A stretch of 64,000 nt of DNA from Fluctibacter corallii. GTDB taxonomy: Bacteria > Pseudomonadota > Gammaproteobacteria > Enterobacterales > Alteromonadaceae. The position numbers and the translations under genes are program-made. The stretch spans positions 1 to 64,000 of the forward strand of contig NZ_JAOWKX010000012.1 of assembly GCF_025751585.1 (NCBI RefSeq). Reading direction: 5' to 3'. Shown in pieces: positions 63,950-64,000 of the stretch. The notes under the pieces are model-generated. The model was not told the DNA's origin. It saw only the letters and a program-made list of their open reading frames with translations, and searched no databases. Position 1 is the stretch's first letter, and each line of letters begins with the position of its first letter.

Positions 63950-64000
63950 TTTGTATGATTAATCTTCGCTTGGATGTTTTATTGTTCATATTGTTTCAAT

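Overview
This is the chromosomal origin region of a gammaproteobacterium, most likely an Alteromonadales (Alteromonas/Glaciecola-like) marine bacterium. The evidence is the gene order (atp operon, parB-parA, rsmG, mnmG, oriC, mioC, mnmE, yidC, rnpA, rpmH, dnaA, dnaN, recF, gyrB, glyS/glyQ), an oriC of enterobacterial/vibrio type rich in GATC, Spot 42 beside polA, a Csr-type sRNA beside engB/yihI, and protein sequences close to but distinct from E. coli. No tRNA, rRNA or CRISPR array was seen.

Layout. 1-7.4 kb: F1Fo ATP synthase operon, minus strand, with a strong sigma-70 promoter and structured spacers. 7.6-12.0 kb: parB, parA, rsmG, mnmG, minus. 12.15-12.6 kb: oriC. 12.7-14.6 kb: DnaC-like and DnaT-like helicase-loader genes plus mioC, all transcribed toward oriC. 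14.65-23.7 kb: a 9-kb genomic island between mioC and the 3' end of mnmE, bounded by 18-bp copies of the mnmE end, the same site used by SGI1-type islands. It holds an AlpA-like regulator, a truncated DUF927 helicase, an XRE/ImmA plus unknown-protein pair, two broken integrases, several IS elements (one IS3 nested in another) and a SLOG plus ComF-like phosphoribosyltransferase pair. 23.7-28.1 kb: mnmE, yajQ, yidC, yidD, rnpA, rpmH. 28.7-34.8 kb: dnaA, dnaN, recF, gyrB, plus strand, with two perfect parS sites inside recF. 35-39.5 kb: a lipoprotein, glyS, glyQ, tag. 39.5-46.3 kb: DUF2489, yihI, a methyltransferase, a CsrC-like RNA, cytochrome c4, engB, spf, polA. 46.6-56 kb: elbB, TetR regulator, hydrolase, trkH, TraT-like lipoprotein, a small secreted protein, trkA, rsmB, fmt, def. 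56-63.2 kb: LysM protein, dprA, smg, yrdD, tsaC, hemF, truncated globin, aroE, DUF1488, gamma-carbonic anhydrase. 63.3-64 kb: a double-glycine leader peptide gene and a VanZ-like membrane protein.

How it fits together. Initiator (DnaA), helicase loader, clamp, gyrase, the ParAB-parS segregation system and oriC lie within about 25 kb. The island appears to have split an ancestral mnmE-mioC-dnaT-dnaC transcription unit: at the mioC side a residual copy of the mnmE end still encodes the same five residues with different codons. The main accessory candidates are the SLOG/PRTase pair, the XRE-ImmA pair, the double-glycine peptide and the CsrC-like RNA, which had to be read from raw sequence because the last two are small or noncoding.
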